A stretch of DNA of 64,000 nt from assembly GCA_947359465.1 (NCBI GenBank), contig OX375877.1:51312744-51376743 (forward strand). The letters are read 5' to 3'. Source of the DNA: Metellina segmentata (lineage: Eukaryota; Arthropoda; Arachnida; Araneae; Tetragnathidae). Within the stretch, counting starts at the first letter, position 1, and each line of letters opens with the position of its first letter. A program made the position numbers and the translations under genes. Shown here one piece after another: positions 10,838 through 22,628 of this stretch. Below the pieces are notes generated by a model. It had not been told where the DNA came from, made no database searches, and saw only the letters and a list, made by a program, of their open reading frames with translations.

Positions 10838-13725
10838 GTCTCCCCCTCTGGCTACGAAGACGTCTCGGCGAGTCGCCAGGAGAAGGGTCAGATGGTTGTC
10901 TTGAGTTTTGCCGCACTGTTGGATCAGCTTTTCGAGGTCGACCTCTCCTTCGCAGTGGGGTGATTGGCACGTTTCCATCTTGAGGGGTGTTAAGGCATGG
11001 ACGTAGAGCAGATGTATGATATGTTCCGACAGGAATATCAGGAGATTCAGGATTCGCAACAACGTAACTTGTTGGAGAACGCTGTGTTAAAATCAAATAG
11101 GGTCCGTCTCGGCGAGGTGCAAATTTCGCTGACCTCTTCTTAGCTTTGTTGCTCACAGTATGTGAGGTGACCCATACTTGATCTCCAGGTGCGTATTGGG
11201 GAACGCTTCTTCTTCCTCGATCAGCATATTTCTTTGTCTTATCCTGCGTTTGTTCGACAAGATCTTATATCTCAGAGGAGATCTTTGCAAATTTCCGCAA
11301 ATATGGTGTGATCTCAGCAATGAAGTTGTCATTGTTGATCACTGACCTTATGTCATGTTGAACATCGTCTAGTGTTCTAAGTTCTCTTCCAAATTGTAAA
11401 AAGGCTGCAGTATGAGCAGTGGTGTCACATTTTGCAGTGTTCAGAGCAAAACGTATAGTTGGGAGTTTTTCTGACCAGGTGGTGTGGTCATCACTGACAA
11501 GAATGACAAGTCTTGGTTTTAAATCCCTGTTTTTCCTTTCTACTGGGTTCGCTTGAGGACAGTAAACTGGAGTAAGAATTTGTGTAACTCCGAGAAGATA
11601 GCATACTTGTTGAAGGACAGCACTGACGAATTGGGATCCGTTATCACTTATGAGACGACGTGGCAGACCGTATCTCAGAAACACAAGTGAACTCCAGATG
11701 GAAAGAAATGGATTTTTATTGTTGAGGACACTTCTACAAAATGGGTGTAGCTTTTCTCTCTCCAAAACGCCACTGCAAAGGAGTGTGCAGTAACCTTATT
11801 AGAGGAAGTTTCCTCTGAGGACACTTCTACAAAATGGGTGTAGCTTTTCTCTCTCCAAAACGCCACTGCAAAGGAGTGTGCAGTAACCTTATTAGAGGAA
11901 GTTTCCTCTAAGGTTACTGCACACTCCTTTGCAGTGGCGTTTTGGAGAGAGAAAAGCTCCACACATTTTGTAGAAGTGTCCTCAACAATAAAAATCCATT
12001 TCTTTCCATCTGGAGTTTCTGGCAAAGGACCGAAAAGATCGATCGCTAACGTCTCAAAACGCTGGGAATACACTGGTGTTCTCAAAAGTCCTGCAGGCCT
12101 TTAGTTACTTGGCTTATAACGGCTGCACTCAGCACAATTCCTTACATAATCTGCGATGTATTTTCTCATTCCAGGAAAGAAATAACGCGTTGCAATCATA
12201 TGGAAAGTGCCCTCAGCACCATAATGTCCACCGGTTGGGGCATCGTGATATTGTTGCAGAACTCTTTCACGTTCCTGTGTCGGAACTACCAACTGGGCTT
12301 CCTCTGATTCGGAATCCGGGCCGTATCGATATAAAATACCTTGAGACATTATGTAGCCACGATTGGTCCAATTCACGTAGTTTTCGTCCTTGGAGACGCT
12401 CTCAAAACAGTCAATGATTTTCTTCAAGTCATCGTCTTTCAATTGTCCTTCACGTATGTCATTTGCCTTCCTGGATGGTAGATCAATAATAGTAACAGAA
12501 CAAATGTCACAAGTGGGCCTTCCGTGTGTACATGAAGGGCGGGATAGCATGTCTGCAATGACGTTTGCTTTTCCTGAAAGATATTTAACTTTGATGTTGT
12601 AAGACTGTATCTGAAGGGCCCATCTTGCGAGTCGACCGGTTGGTGATTTCAGGCTCAACAACCATTTCAAGGGTAGATGATCTGAAAATACTGTTATTTC
12701 AGCTCCTTCGACATAGCCTCGAAATTTTCCAAGTGCCCAAAGCACTGCAAGTGCTTCTCTCTCCGTGGTGGAATAATTTCTTTCGGCAGGGGTCAACAAA
12801 CGGCTTGCATACTCTATGGGATGCTCTTCTGGACCGTGTCCTTGGATAAGAACAGCTCCTAAAGCATAATTCGAAGCATCTGAACGTATAACAAAAGGTT
12901 TTGATTCATCAACCTGTTTCAGCACTGGTGGCGAAATCAAACATTTCTCTAAAAATTCAAATGCAGATTGCTCCTTTTCACCCCACTTCCAAGTGGTCCG
13001 CTTTTTGGTGAGATTGCTCAACGGATGAGAAATGTCAGCAAACTTCGGAATGAATCGTCGATACCAGCTGCAAGTTTGCAAAAAGGATTGCACTTGTTTC
13101 ACATTCTTTGGTGGGGGAATACACGTAATGGCCTCCACTTTGGCAGGGTCTACTTCGATACCGTAACTGGTAATGTAATGACCAAGGTACTTGACTTTGG
13201 GACAAGAAAAATTGCACTTGGCACGGTTAGCATTCAACTTGAATTGTTGGAGTCGTTCAAAGACTAATCGCAAATCTTGCAGATGTTCTTCAAAACTGGG
13301 AGACATCACGATGATATCATCCAGGTAGGCGAGGGTGTTGATCTTTAAGCCATTTCGAAAAATGTCCATCAAACGTTGAAACGTTGCAGGGGCCGTTTTC
13401 AATCCAAAAGGCATTCTATTGAACCTGAAAACTCCAAACTGGCATACAAAGGCGGTTTTGTCTTTGTCATGCGGATGCATTTGTATCTGATAGTATTCTG
13501 ATCTTAAGTCAATTGTTGACATAAATGCAGTTTTCTTGGCATTGTGTAAAAGGTCGTCCATACGCGGAAGTGGGTATGATCTGATTTCGTGACAGCATTA
13601 AGTTTTCGGTAGTCGATGCAAAGTCTGAAATCTCCATTTGGTTTGGGAATGAGAATTGCAGGTGAGGCATATGGAGAGTCACACTCCTCGATTACTCTTG
13701 CTGTAAGGAGTTTATCAATTTCCTT
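10838..13725 (-). pseudogene. Gypsy A pol: RT, RNase H, integrase
   Basis: Minus-strand frames in translation order. The RT start (about 13560-13725) contains an in-frame TAA just after ARKEVL. A frameshift near 13561 leads to 12101-13561, with STIDLRSEYYQI, MPFGLKTAP and the catalytic LAYLDDIIV, then RNase H (VIRSDASNYALGAVL, YLSGKANVIADMLSR) and the integrase H2C2 finger (HYGAEGTFHMIATRYF, CAECSRYK). The integrase core (11265-12085) has ETLAIDLFGPLP, RLISDNGSQF and NPVERKN, but is interrupted by a palindromic rearrangement at 11693-12016. The C-terminus (10838-11156) has FAPRRDGPYLIL. Domain order RT-RH-IN is the usual one for Ty3/gypsy. Not functional. Confidence 0.88.
11693..12016. repeat. 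Palindromic and tandem duplication inside the integrase
   Basis: The stretch beginning CTCCAGATGGAAAGAAATGG at 11695 is the reverse complement of 11970-12015. A unit of about 93 bp (GAGGACACTTCTACAAAATG... to GAAGTTTCCTCT) occurs directly twice (about 11725-11816 and 11817-11909), then once inverted (to about 11995). The native coding copy is the rightmost one. The pattern looks like a template-switch or fold-back event. Confidence 0.8.
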
Positions 13726-15787
13726 TTATAAAACTTCCTTCCTGGCAGGAGAGAGTCGGTAAGGTGACGATGAAATTGGTAAAGTATCTCCTGTGTCAAT
13801 TCGGTGTTCACAATAAGGTGTCGGTTCTCCCCCTGGACTGACGACTCTTTCGTATTCCGTCAATAATGCATTTATTTGATTTCTCTGGTGTGGGTTTAGA
13901 TTTTCACCTTCGCCTAGTCGAAGTAGTATTGAATCCATAGAAGTACTGGTGTCCACAGAGTTACAAGATTGATCTATAACTTCTGATTGAAATGGACCAG
14001 AATTTGCTGGCATGTTTTCTACAATGTTCGAGAAATGGTCTTGAACTTCTAGCTGATTTTGACAGGGATTCGCTGGGGTAGCGCTTATCCCGATGTCGGA
14101 AGAATGGTCTTGAACTTCTGGTCGAAGTACACCAGGACTCTCTGGGACAATGGATTTCGCAAATGTGAAACTTTTATTGGGTCTATCACTGAAGAACAAG
14201 GAATGGTCTTTTAGATTCAGGACAATTCCAGTCTTTTCTATAAAATCAATTCCAAGCAGAGTATGGTTTCTTCGTGCTTCAGGAATAGCAAAAATTGGTA
14301 ATGAAAACATTCTCCCTTCCAGACAGATACTAACATTTGCTTTGCGTACCACTTTTGTTGGCTGGCTGCCATCAGCGAGAGTCATGGTAAGATGTGTTCT
14401 TTGGAAATGGGTTCCTTGTTCTTTCAGCAGTTGGTAAAGAACTGCACCAGCAATAGAATGAGTTGCTGCTGTATCTGCACATGCCGTACCACACAGTCCG
14501 TTGATATTCACTGTAAGAATCGCCATCTGACTCGACGTTGAAAGACTACTTAGCTGTATACTGCTGAAACGACTGGTATTCTTTTTGTCAGGCCTGGAAC
14601 AATTCGGACATTTTGACTTAATGTACCCTGGAGTGCCACAAGCATAGCAATAAATAGTGGGATGTTCTTCCAGCTTCGGCTTCTCGTATTTTCTGTCATG
14701 GAACTCCTTCCTCGTAGAGTTGAACCTTGGATATTCTTCTTTCATTTTCGTAAACGGTCTCTTAGGATTAACTGTTGGTCCATCTTTCCTGGTCTTATGC
14801 CTGAGACTTTCGTATGCGTCTAGTTTTTCCACAAGATCAGTTGGAGAGATAATGTCTCCGCATTCATCCAAGAAGTGTTCTTTGAATTCCGGTGGACACT
14901 TTTTCTTGATTTGATCACTTATCATCAGGTCCTTCAGTTTTCAAAGTATTTACCTTCACTTCTCTAATCCAATTCTCATAAAAACTACGCAGTTCAAAAT
15001 AAAAATCATTCCATGTACATTCAGGATTCTTTTTATGAGTTGCAAATAGCCGGCGAAAACGTTCAGCACTCAACTTGAATCTTTTAAGTAAGATATCCTT
15101 AATGAATTGGTAATCTTCTGCTTTTTCATCAGGTTCCCTAGCAATGATTTTCGCTGTATCACTGGGAAGGACTCCCACCAAATATGCTACCCATTGTTTT
15201 TCCGGAACCTTCAGAAATTTTAATTGTCTTTCAAAGAGATTGAGAAACAGAGACATGTCGTCTTCTTTTGGATTGAAGTTCGGGATAAACTTTTTCAATT
15301 CAAATTTTGGTTGGTCGACGGTCGGAACGGGTAACTCTGATGGGAGCGAGGACAACTTTTGGATTTCAAGTTTCAACCGAAGCAGTTCAAGGTCATGAGC
15401 TCTTGCCTTTTCTATTCTTTCTTGTTCAATTGCGTTTTCCTTTGCAATTCGTTCCTGCTCAATTACTTTTTCTTGAGCAAGTCGTTCCTGCTCAATTTCT
15501 TTTTCTTTTGCAATTCGTTCCCGCTCAACTTCTTTTTCCTTAGCGATTCGTTCCCGCTCAACTTCTTTTTCCTTAGCGATTCGTTCCCGCTCAACTTCTT
15601 TTTCTTTAGCAATTCTTTCATCTATTACACTGACGAATAAATTCTTAGTGAGTTCTTCATCATAGTTGTCAGAAGTGACAATTAAATCCTTTAATTGGAT
15701 AACTGTCATCTTGCCACCTACGTCCAAGCCCAATTCCTGTGCCAACAATCTCAAGTCGTCCTTGCGGCCTTTTGCAAGGTAATACAT
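13726..15787 (-). pseudogene. Gypsy A gag-protease
   Basis: The ATG at 15787 opens a Gag (290 codons) beginning MYYLAKGRKDDL, followed by seven 11-residue repeats of the type IAKEKEVERER (about residues 58-135), a charged coiled coil. The capsid-like region has AKIIAREP, LLKRFKLSAERFRRLF and WNDFYFELRSFYENW. A frameshift at about 14915-14940 moves the frame to 13726-14925, which has a zinc knuckle CYACGTPGYIKSKCPNC (perfect knuckles are usually CX2CX4HX4C, and here the His is replaced) and an aspartic protease active site CADTAATHS. Gag packages the RNA and protease cuts the polyprotein. The Gag is clearly related to that of element C (39640-41433). Confidence 0.88.
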
Positions 15788-17110
15788 GATTGCAGTCTAG
15801 TTTGCAAAAAGTTCTGGAATTCCGGAAGAATATTATTGTCTAGAAAAGTTCTGGGGTCAATGTTATTGTTCGTAAAGTTTTTTGTTTCAAACAAGCTCCA
15901 ATATAAAGCGATAATTATTTTAATTTACATCAACACCCAATACTTAAATTAAGTTTTGATTAACACAATATTCAAAATGATAAATGGAAAACCTCCTCTG
16001 AAAACACATAATAAAATGTACACTGAATAAGAATTACTTCTAAATTGATAATGAAACCTTATCAGAACACACAAAATGTAATTTATAAATGCTTAATGAA
16101 TTCAATACAAAATAATTCTTATACTTAATTAGTTAAATGCGTTATGGATAATAAATGTGCCAGCCTAAGTAATACGATTAGAAACACAGATTCAACAACG
16201 ATAGTATTATTAAAAATATCCGAGCAATAAATCTTCCTGTGAAAGTGAAGCATGTAAAAGAAAAAGTTTCACTCATATATCAAAAGAGAAAACAAATTGT
16301 GAAAACGAAATACAGACTATGAGTTAGTCAAAACAACATTCACTGAAACAGCTGAGAGAGGGGAAGAAATTAATATATCAGGGAATTCTCAAGGTCATTT
16401 GTTACTGCGCGCTTACACAAAGAAGTTCATGCGTTCACAAAAACGATACTATACACTTCAATAGCAGAAAAGGCCATTAATTATTGAAATAGCAAGAGTT
16501 TTTTTTTTTTTTTTAATCCGCTAACATATACGAATATGCATTTAAAACACAAAATAGTAATGTTAGTTCAAGTTTTGAATTTTAAAAACCGAAAGCAGAA
16601 TAATTTCACTACATTAACACAATACTAAAATCAAGGTAATTCCAATACCAAATAAAATAATATTGCATAAAATTTTCAAAAACAATTTTTTAAACACCAT
16701 TTTCTTCAAATAAAAGAAATACTAATTGCTCAAAAGTGACAAATGTATATAATTTTGTTATAATTCAAATATGCATATACAACATTTCCATAATTCCTAC
16801 AATTAACTTTCTCGAAACAAAATCACTACTTTCGCAGACAGCAAATAGTATCTGGAATATTTTCACTCTTTCGTTTTGAACAAAACGCAAATCTTTAAGA
16901 ACAATATTCTGGGTGAATATTAATTTTCATACAAAGGAATTGAATCACTGAAAACTTCTAATTCACATCGAACGACCTGACGTTTTGAAATTAATTTACA
17001 CTATTCAGGATGAATATGTTTTAGTTGATAATTGCTCATCGCTAGGGTTAGCAAGAACGTAGGGGTAGTAAGGATTCTAGAAGAATTTACTTATCTTTGT
17101 CAGGTTCGTA
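15788..17110 (-). other. Gypsy A untranslated leader
   Basis: About 1.3 kb of AT-rich sequence between the primer-binding site and the gag ATG. No frame, RNA motif or repeat is recognised apart from a T-run at 16500-16514. Confidence 0.6.
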
Positions 17111-17129
17111 ATCCACGTTTAGGGCGCCA
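17111..17129 (-). other. Gypsy A primer-binding site
   Basis: Three bases inside the 5' LTR the minus strand reads TGGCGCCCTAAACGTGGAT. A TGGCGCC start is common for retroelement tRNA primer sites. The exact tRNA was not determined. Confidence 0.65.
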
Positions 17130-17277
17130 TTCTGTGACCGTGTGCAGAGAAATTCCTCCTTGAAGCGGGCGAACAAGCGACAAACTCTCATTACACTCTC
17201 AAATATTTATTCAATCTAAGTTACATTACGTGGACACAACATATATATTATTTACAGAACCTTTCATAACTACCCGA

Positions 17278-18089
17278 GGTACAGCTTTACTCTACGTTTA
17301 TGAGTGATGGCAACGGCTTGGCGATTTTGTTTGGCGCACTTCTAGTAGCGAGTTACGATAAATTAAGGCAACCCATATTTCATTACTGTTGTTGTGGTTT
17401 TCACGGCAACCTCGGCAAACGGAAACTTTCAATTTTCATTTTGAATATTCTAGAAAGTTCTTCCAAAATCCGTTAAAATCGTTTGATTTCATTGATTTGT
17501 TTGAAATTTTTTCTTTCCTCCCATTGGTTATTTTGTTTTTAAAATATCCTTTTATTGCATTGGTCCTTTTAAATCGTTTTCTGTGATACCATTGGTCCAT
17601 TTAGTATTTGTATTTTGACAGTTGTGGAATTTTTATTTTGTTATAATAGTTTTCACGACAGGATTAAGAGTTTTGTTTTTTTGACCATTTTCGTTTTCAT
17701 TATTTTTTTACGAGAGAATTCTGACGTTATCAGGTATTATTTCTTGCTTTTTTTCTTTTGTAAATCTTTTTCTTTTTCAACATGCTCACTGTATTTAGTG
17801 TAATTGATAAGTTTCAGGGTATTCTTACCATTCGTAGCTTAGTTTCTCTGCTGGTTCACAAATGTGTTTTGATATGTGATTAAGCTTACTACTTTTTGTG
17901 AAATTTTTTTTAAAATATACTTTTTAAAACGTTCTGAAATGTGCTTAAAAAGTGTGTTGTAAAAAGAAAAAAAATTGTGACAGGAAAAGAGTTAAGAAAT
18001 AATTATTTCCTTGGCGACTTTAGAAGTGCGCCAAAAAAAAAATCGCCAAGCCGTTGCCATCAGTCATAAACGTAGAATGTAGCTGTACC
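17278..18089. mobile_element. hAT-type MITE inside the gypsy A LTR
   Basis: It starts GGTACAGCTTTACTCTACGT and ends with the matching inverted sequence TACATTCTACG...AGCTGTACC. Inverted arms of about 75 bp share CAACGGCTTGGCGATTTT and GGCGCACTTCTA blocks. An 8-bp duplication CTACCCGA (17270-17277 and 18090-18097) surrounds it, and the left LTR keeps the empty site with one CTACCCGA. An 8-bp duplication suggests a hAT-mobilised non-autonomous element. No coding function. Confidence 0.88.
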
Positions 18090-18465
18090 CTACCCGACAT
18101 AACGGACGCTACGACGCGTCTTCATTATACGCCACCGATACCTCCCTGAGGGTGTCCTTGATGGGAGAGAAGCGGCTCAATCCCATGATAGTACTTTACG
18201 CAAGTCCAACTTGATTGGCTAGTTTCACAGGCTTGGCTTCACTTGGATATCTCGCCAATCTGATTATTGCAGTAACCATTTGATTTTGAATATGAGCGTT
18301 GTTTCGTAGAAATACAATACTTACACTAGCGCTTCAGCGTACAGCGTCCGACAAGTTGACTCTGATTTGCGTCTCATATATAAGTTGTATGGTTGTTGTT
18401 AGTAGTATTTCTTGCCAACTTATATTAAGGGTACTTATACTTTAAAGAGCTGCTCTTGCGAGATG

Positions 18466-18560
18466 CAACGATGGCCTGATGGCTAAAGTCACCTACCTTT
18501 CGATCAGCTTCGGCAGCGGAGGATGACTTCCCGAGTTCGAACCCAGCTGGAGGAAAAATT
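18466..18560 (+). repeat. tRNA-like SINE head, second family (candidate)
   Basis: GATGGCCTGATGGCTAAAGTC resembles an A box and GAGTTCGAACCC a B box, 50-60 bp apart. The sequence continues into T-rich DNA to about 18800 with no clear tail. It could be a SINE inserted in the LTR or an old tRNA copy. Confidence 0.45.
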
Positions 18561-19162
18561 TTTAGATCCTCCAAATTATTTTTTAAAAATTCCAATTTAA
18601 TTCCTTTTCATTCTAATTTACTTTTCCTAATTTTTTATACCCTTATCATATTTTTCCAAGCTTCCGTTCATTTTACATAAATAATCTAAGAACCACTCCT
18701 GAACTCACTACCAGCTGATATTTTCCCGGCCCTCTGCCGTTCCCTTTGCTTTAGGATGATGGTGTCGTATCCACCCCCTGGCTTAGGACCATTCTGATGT
18801 AACAAAAAGCATACATAAAACACTAACTTATATAATTATTAACTTATATAATAAAAGGATACAATTTTCGATGATGATGTTAGATCAATGAAAATCATGT
18901 TACACACCTTATTTCCTTTTTTCTATAGCCCCCCCCCCTCTTGATTATACAGCAGATCTGAATTTAAAGTTACCGAGTCAACTAAAATATATAACTAAAC
19001 AGCAGCAAAGAAATTTATTCTCACATAAATTTCGAAGTACGCCAAAGGAAGAGATAAATTGCCAACAGAAAAATTCTGATGACATACGTATCTAGGTATC
19101 TTAGTTCGGAGGTTTATAGATCTGCAGCCGACGCTGCGATTATAGTTCACCTGTTACAGCTT

Positions 19163-20557
19163 ACAATTTTCATTAAAAGGTTTATATTTACATGTTTAGT
19201 TCTGATTTTCATAAATTTTCAAGATTACCAATGCTGTCTATGGTACACGCAAGTATTGGTAACTTTGTAATTTTTCTGGATTGAACTGTTTTGGAATGTA
19301 ATTTAAATTGAACTTTAGAACTGAACTAATTATACAAAATTTATATGGAATATAACAGATCAAGTGACTGCATGCATAAAGAAATCATTTAGAGCTTGCA
19401 TGAAAATCCAAATTTTTCCCATATTGTGTTTGGAAAAAGCCTACTTGTGCATAATGTCAACAGAGGTCCCTCAATTTTCAATAATACTATCTGTTTTTTT
19501 GGGAACTTTCTAAAGAAGTCAGTCAGACTTTTTCATATCTTGCTGAGTACAGTGTTTCAAAAATATTTTTTATACGTATTTGTTTTGAAGAAACATGATG
19601 CAAATCAAAGTATTTTTACAATTTTTTTGAAGTCTCCACCATAGATAATGCATTTTTATGAAATATTTTGCTGTGCTGAAGCTTCACACTCGTCATTCTA
19701 AATAAATGACAATCGAATCTAGCAAAAGCTTTAGAGGAAAATGGTCTGAAGAAATTACGTGGTCAAAAGACTAAATTTGCAGTGCTGGCAGTCATTTGAC
19801 CAATATCATCTTTCATGAATGTCATTGAGTATGCAATGAAATTAGAAGTGTTTTATTTAAAAGTTTTACCAAAACAAAATGGATGTCATATGTAAACATC
19901 TTGCACAACAACTGAAGAAATTGTAAGCCAATTTTTAATTTGGTAAATATCTTAAGTCAAAAAAAATTTTCTGTAGCTATACAATCTGATTCTTTGCAAC
20001 TTGAGCCCTATTTAAGAAAAAAGAACTTTTAATCTTATTCAGATGTATATTCTTGATTAAATTAATGTAGAGGAAAAGCTTTAGTTGAAAATTTAGTTAT
20101 TTTTTCGCTATTCTAAATAATTATTACACTATCGGGTAATGTTAATTAAATTTGTACTATCATAATTTTCTAAACTATGAGTCAGCTAGACTTGTTTAAA
20201 GTAGACTTCTGTGAAATTTACATAAACTGTGTTTGTGCTATCTCCATACATGTAACTCACTCATAATATCTGTCCTGATCAGAACATGAAAATTTTAGTG
20301 ACAAAATAATTTTAATTAGCTCTCTTGAAAAATAAATTAAACCTGCATCATTCTTCCAAGTTAATTAAAATCCATTTAAAGTACTTGTAAGTGAAACATT
20401 GCCCAGATATGTATCCCATCTGTTTTCTTAGAAAATAACTTACAATTTTAAGATGGAGTAATTTTCATTAAAATCAAAGCTTAATAACTCGGAACAGAAT
20501 GCGACAGTTTTCCTTATTCTTTTTTCATTCATAACTACTAAGGTCATTGATATAACA
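19163..20557. other. Anonymous AT-rich stretch
   Basis: No supported gene, RNA or repeat. Short frames here lack motifs. Confidence 0.5.
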
Positions 20558-20876
20558 GGTGCTGCGGTAGCCCGGTTCGAAGAGCAACTGACTTGCACCC
20601 AGAGGGTTGGGAGTTCGAATCCAGCCCAAGACCATTGTGTAGTAAGACGACTCGTGAATGTTGAATCTGTTGTCCTTACGTTGGAGAGAATTGCCAGCTC
20701 AAGTGTTGCTTTGTTATTTGACCATGATTCAAAATTGTATGGTGTCTTAATCTTTACCTTTGGGGTTGATCCTGGACCGTCACAAATAGCCCATTGTGTT
20801 GCTCCAGTACAACAATTAAAAATACCATCACCAATAACTTGTTGCTCTAGTGGGACGTTAATTAAAAATACTATTA
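20558..20876 (+). mobile_element. Divergent SINE sharing the body of the main family
   Basis: The tRNA-like head (GCTGCGGTAGCCCGGTTCGA, then GGGAGTTCGAATCCAGCCC) differs from that of copies 1-4. The body from about 20650 shares CCTTACGTTGG, GCCAGCTCAAGTGTTGCTT, GATTCAAAATT and ATAGCCCATTGTGTTGCTC. The tail segment is partly duplicated (two GTTGCTC...TTAATTAAAAATA units at about 20798 and 20841). An older, separate subfamily. Confidence 0.7.
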
Positions 20877-20880
20877 GGTG

Positions 20881-21350
20881 TACCACATTTAATTAAAATC
20901 TTGGAGGTCCTAGACTAATCAGTAGCATGGTATGACTCGTTAAAGTCTTGTGAATAAATTATTGCACACTTATATAAGATTAATACTGTCATAAAACTAT
21001 TAATTTTCTTCTTTTCATAACAAGAAAAATTACATCAGCGAGATATCTTACCTCATTGCAGTGAAAAATGCTGTATTTAATCATTGTGTATTTTTTGGCA
21101 TACAGAACTGGCACCTGATATAACTCGAAAAAATACTTCATTTTGTACCATTAATAAAATCTCAAATTTTCTCATCTCATGGCATAAGATAAATAACTAT
21201 TTTGTTTTTGTGAAAGCAGTGAGACAGTTGGAAACTAATGCAGTTTTGGTACTTTAAAGAAAAAATTACAAGAGATGAATGGATTCTAAACTAGCACTAA
21301 TATCATGAATTGGGATGAGTAACCATTTGCTAGCTAAAAGCAATTCCTAC
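20881..21350. other. Anonymous AT-rich stretch
   Basis: No feature seen before similarity to the first MULE begins at about 21355. Confidence 0.45.
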
Positions 21351-21354
21351 TTCC

Positions 21355-22628
21355 CAATTTTCATTCTACCCAAGTCATGACAAACATTGATCTTCACATA
21401 CAAACACCGTCAATTTAGGAATTTCATCATAGACCTATTTATCATCCCAATACTTCTCTTTCCCTTACTCTAGAAAATCAACCACTGTAATAACACTAAA
21501 AATTAGTGGTTCAGATTCCATTTACTTTGGTTGTTCCTCTACTCTTTATAAACTTGAAAAATATCTTTTTCAGTCACTTTTCCAAGCCATTAATAATTTT
21601 GATTGGAATGAAATGTAATTGAGGAAAAAACACATTTTACATTCTACTACTGATTTACAAATCTGCCATTAAGCTTTCTGATGATTGGTATGGTCGAAAA
21701 TGCTTTATCATTCTCAACTTCTAGGAGCTTTATTTCAATCATGCTGCTTGCATATCAACAAAAAGAGAAAATCCAAACTAATATGACTCCATACTCCCTT
21801 AATAAACAAACAATACTCCCTTAATTTATATCAAGCAAAACTAAAAAATCAAAGCTTAATTCAAAAATATATTAATTAACTCAATTAATTATCAGATTGT
21901 TAATTCAGCGAAAAATTAACTCAAAATATTTTTAATTTGTACAAGTTTTACGAAATTAGATCGAAATATGAATTGCCTCAATTGAATTTGAAGAACACAA
22001 CTAAAATATTAAATAGAATGAGCGAAATTTTAAATCTTGTATGAAGATAAAAATTAATTTTAAACATTGGTTAGGGGGGTTGGCGAACAATAAAATATAT
22101 GGCAGAACGCAATGTTATAAAAATCAAGTTTGCAGCAAAATACAAAAGAAAGGACGTGTAAAATGTTGCAAAATTATAAACCAAAGAATGCAAAATACTC
22201 GAATGAAGGTGATGGAAAAATAAACTAAATGCCGCGAGATTAACTGGAATCCTTTAAGTAGCAAAACTACTTGTAATGAAACAAGGCAGAAAACACAGAT
22301 GAAGATAATCTAAAACGGATCATGCATCAAAGTAAAATAATCGCAGGAAATATGTAAGAATATTGCCTAGAGCCTAGTAAAGTAATGCAGAAAAATTCAA
22401 GTTATGAATAACGGAACCAAGATTCCGGACAGGAAGAATCCTAACGTTAAATTTATCCATGCCGAGATTTTCCCCATTTGCAGGAATATCCCTTGGGACA
22501 GGAGGAATCCTAATGTTAAATTTATCCATAAAGTATTTTTCCCCTACCGCTGAAGAACTAAAAAACGTATACGCCATCTAGCGGCAATTTGTGTAAGTTT
22601 TAACATTAGGATTCCTCCTGTCCCCATC
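21355..22628 (-). mobile_element. Second MULE relic with terminus
   Basis: The stretch 21355-21650 aligns by eye with 4500-4860 (for example TACCCAAGTCATGACAAACAT against GACCCAAGTCAATATCATGA, and TTTTCCAAGCCAT near both ends). The AT-rich part then leads to a terminus at 22624 that matches 5951-6032. Orientation is as in the first copy. No usable frame remains, so this is an older, more decayed copy of the same family. Confidence 0.6.
22428..22624. repeat. MULE end with internal hairpin and direct repeat
   Basis: A 26-bp perfect inverted repeat (22495-22520 against 22599-22624; ends GGGACAGGAGGAATCC and GGATTCCTCCTGTCCC) surrounds about 78 bp. A near-copy of the left arm (GACAGGAAGAATCCTAACG) lies at 22428. 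The arrangement could form a 130-bp fold-back. Confidence 0.8.

Larger units (their letters stand above)
10563..19158 (-). mobile_element. Ty3/gypsy element A, full span, degenerate
   Basis: LTR-bounded element on the minus strand with a 4-bp duplication GCTT (10559-10562 and 19159-19162). Order from 5' (right) to 3': LTR, primer-binding site, leader of about 1.3 kb, gag, protease, RT, RNase H, integrase, purine tract (10838-10851), LTR. Frameshifts, an in-frame stop and an integrase rearrangement make it inactive. The 5' LTR holds a MITE and extra U3 sequence missing from the 3' LTR. Confidence 0.9.
17133..19158 (-). repeat. Gypsy A 5' LTR (long form with insertions)
   Basis: Same ends as the left LTR (TGTGACC at 17133, TGTTACA to 19158). 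It carries the 812-bp MITE 17278-18089, plus about 900 bp of U3 not found in the left LTR. A minus-strand TATATAT lies at about 18376-18383 and may be the promoter. A tRNA-like module sits at about 18466-18560. Confidence 0.85.

Noticed and set aside
12076..13267. Plus-strand frames opposite gypsy A pol
   Set aside because: Shadows of the RT/integrase frames, without their own motifs.
15307..15640. Plus-strand frames with FPLNFFFLSDS repeats
   Set aside because: Antisense of the Gag repeat of element A.
17389..17803. Phe-rich short frames
   Set aside because: They lie inside the non-coding MITE at 17278-18089. The composition is AT-driven.
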